From the NCBI GenBank assembly GCA_024711415.1, contig JANJSW010000333.1:1-9029 (forward strand): a DNA stretch of 9,029 nt, given 5' to 3'. This stretch comes from Thermomonas sp. Its GTDB lineage: Bacteria; Pseudomonadota; Gammaproteobacteria; Xanthomonadales; Xanthomonadaceae. Both the position numbers and the translations under genes were made by a program. A model generated the notes under the pieces. It saw nothing but the letters and a program-made list of their open reading frames with translations, was not told where the DNA came from and searched no databases. Below are positions 8,058-9,029 of the stretch, one piece after another (positions within the stretch are counted from its first letter, which is position 1; each line of letters opens with the position of its first letter).

Positions 8058-8086
8058 AAAAAGGCCAGAGCGAACTCTGGCCTTTT
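8058..8086 (-). terminator. Intrinsic terminator between ftsH and folP
   Basis: A perfect 12-bp inverted repeat (8059-8070 with 8075-8086, AAAAGGCCAGAG and its complement) encloses a TTCG tetraloop on the minus strand. The minus strand then ends in five T. It begins about 23 nt after the ftsH stop and finishes about 16 nt before the folP ATG. The stable stem, UUCG loop and U-run are a textbook rho-independent terminator, and the second one at 456-482 has the same design. On the plus strand the T-run is only four and no gene would use it. Confidence 0.85.
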
Positions 8087-8109
8087 CGTCATCCGGCGGC
8101 AAGCATCGC

Positions 8110-9029
8110 TCAGCCCTGCACGACGGGCCCGCCGATCGGCGCGGCCGGCGGCGCTGCATCGCCACCGGGCTTGTTGCCCGGCTTGCTCCAGCCCACCGGC
8201 GGCGGCACTTCGCGGCCGTCCATGATCGCGTCGATCTGCGGCACGTCGATGGTCTCGTACTCCAGCAGCGCCTTGGCCATCACGTGCAGCTTGTCGATGT
8301 TCTCGTTCAGCAGCTGCGTCGTGCGCGCGTAGGCGCGGTCGAGGATGCCGCGGACCACGTCGTCGATCCGGCGCGCGGTGTCGTCGGAGACGTTCTTGTG
8401 CTGGGTCACGCTGCGACCCAGAAACACCTCGTCCTCCTCCTCGCCGAAGGTGATCGGGCCGAGTTCGGACAGGCCCCACTTGGTCACCATGTTGCGGGCC
8501 ATCTTGGTGGCGCGCTCGATGTCGTTGGACGCACCGGTGGTCACCTTGTCGGCGCCGAAGATCAGCTCCTCGGCGACGCGGCCGCCATACAGCGAGGCCA
8601 GCTGCGACTCGATCGCGATCTTGTTGTAGCTGTACTTGTCGCCTTCGGGCAGGTACATGGTCACGCCCAGCGCGCGGCCGCGCGGGATGATGGTGACCTT
8701 GTAGACCGGGTCGTGCTCCGGCACCAGCCGGCCGACGATGGCATGGCCGGCCTCGTGGTAGGCGGTGAGGGTCTTCTCCTGCTCGCTCATCGCCATCGAA
8801 CGGCGTTCGGCACCCATCAGAATCTTGTCGCGCGCCTTGTCGAAGTGCTCCATGCGCACTTCCTTGGCGTTCTCGCGCGCGGCGAACAGCGCGGCCTCGT
8901 TGCACAGGTTGGCAAGATCCGCGCCGGAGAAGCCGGGCGTGCCGCGGGCAATGGTCATCGGCACCACGTCGTCGGCCAGCGGCAGCTTGCGCATGTGGAC
9001 CTTGAGGATCTGCTCGCGGCCCTTCACGT
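8110..9029 (-). CDS. ftsH: ATP-dependent zinc metalloprotease FtsH, C-terminal part (cut by window edge)
   Basis: FtsH is the membrane-anchored hexameric AAA+ protease that degrades unneeded membrane proteins and short-lived cytosolic regulators. The window holds the last 306 codons; the membrane segments and the Walker motifs lie beyond base 9029, so the first residue seen is internal. Present are the end of the AAA module ([15 protein letters not shown], 27-41 of the fragment), the linker MGAERRSM and the zinc-binding HEAGH at 91-95. [20 protein letters not shown] follows, then the third zinc ligand Asp in TTGASNDI (near 169). The protease helices close with [10 protein letters not shown], then a Gly/Pro/Ala-rich tail ending PVVQG. 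The match to E. coli FtsH is strong and continuous, with a shorter tail. It is followed by a terminator and folP. Its regulators HflK and HflC are encoded about 5.3 kb downstream on the same strand. Confidence 0.97.
   Translation of the reverse strand, partial: VKGREQILKVHMRKLPLADDVVPMTIARGTPGFSGADLANLCNEAALFAARENAKEVRMEHFDKARDKILMGAERRSMAMSEQEKTLTAYHEAGHAIVGRLVPEHDPVYKVTIIPRGRALGVTMYLPEGDKYSYNKIAIESQLASLYGGRVAEELIFGADKVTTGASNDIERATKMARNMVTKWGLSELGPITFGEEEDEVFLGRSVTQHKNVSDDTARRIDDVVRGILDRAYARTTQLLNENIDKLHVMAKALLEYETIDVPQIDAIMDGREVPPPVGWSKPGNKPGGDAAPPAAPIGGPVVQG

Noticed and set aside
8043..8165. Longer folP reading starting inside ftsH
   Set aside because: The extra residues are Arg/Pro-rich and cross the ftsH stop and terminator; the ATG at 8042 has a ribosome site and gives a normal FolP N-terminus.

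Overview
The window is a compact, high-GC stretch of bacterial chromosome in which every recognisable gene lies on the minus strand. Read in the direction of transcription (high to low coordinates) the order is ftsH (3' part only) - folP - putP - miaA - hfq - hflX - hflK - hflC - DUF2065 small membrane protein - purA (5' part only). The proteins are of gammaproteobacterial type, and the base composition and gene order suggest the Xanthomonadaceae/Lysobacteraceae (Lysobacter, Luteimonas, Stenotrophomonas, Xanthomonas). That placement is inferred from the sequence and was not tested by a search.

Region by region: 8110-9029 holds the C-terminal third of FtsH with its zinc protease site, closed by a strong intrinsic terminator (8058-8086) that ends only about 16 nt before the folP start. 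From 8042 to 4623, folP, putP and miaA follow with gaps of 52 and 5 nt. A 173-nt spacer (4450-4622) carries the hfq leader, with a stem-loop, an AAC-repeat tract and a G-rich ribosome site. hfq is followed after 54 nt by hflX, hflK and hflC; the last three are linked by two 4-nt ATGA overlaps. DUF2065 follows 42 nt after hflC. A second intrinsic terminator (456-482), a candidate promoter and two related stem-loops fill the 237 nt before purA. No stretch over 300 bases lacks a gene.

Functionally, HflK and HflC form the membrane SPFH complex that surrounds and tempers FtsH, and all three are encoded within about 8 kb here, whereas in E. coli ftsH is far from hflKC. HflX rescues and splits stalled ribosomes. 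Hfq is the sRNA chaperone. MiaA modifies A37 of UNN-decoding tRNAs. FolP makes dihydropteroate for folate, PutP imports proline with sodium, and PurA commits IMP to AMP. This is housekeeping and stress-adaptation content.

I found no phage, transposon, CRISPR, RNA gene, toxin-antitoxin or secondary-metabolite content and no credible new biological system. The points worth a second look are regulatory: folP placed directly behind a terminator, the structured hfq and purA leaders, and a few translation-start questions.
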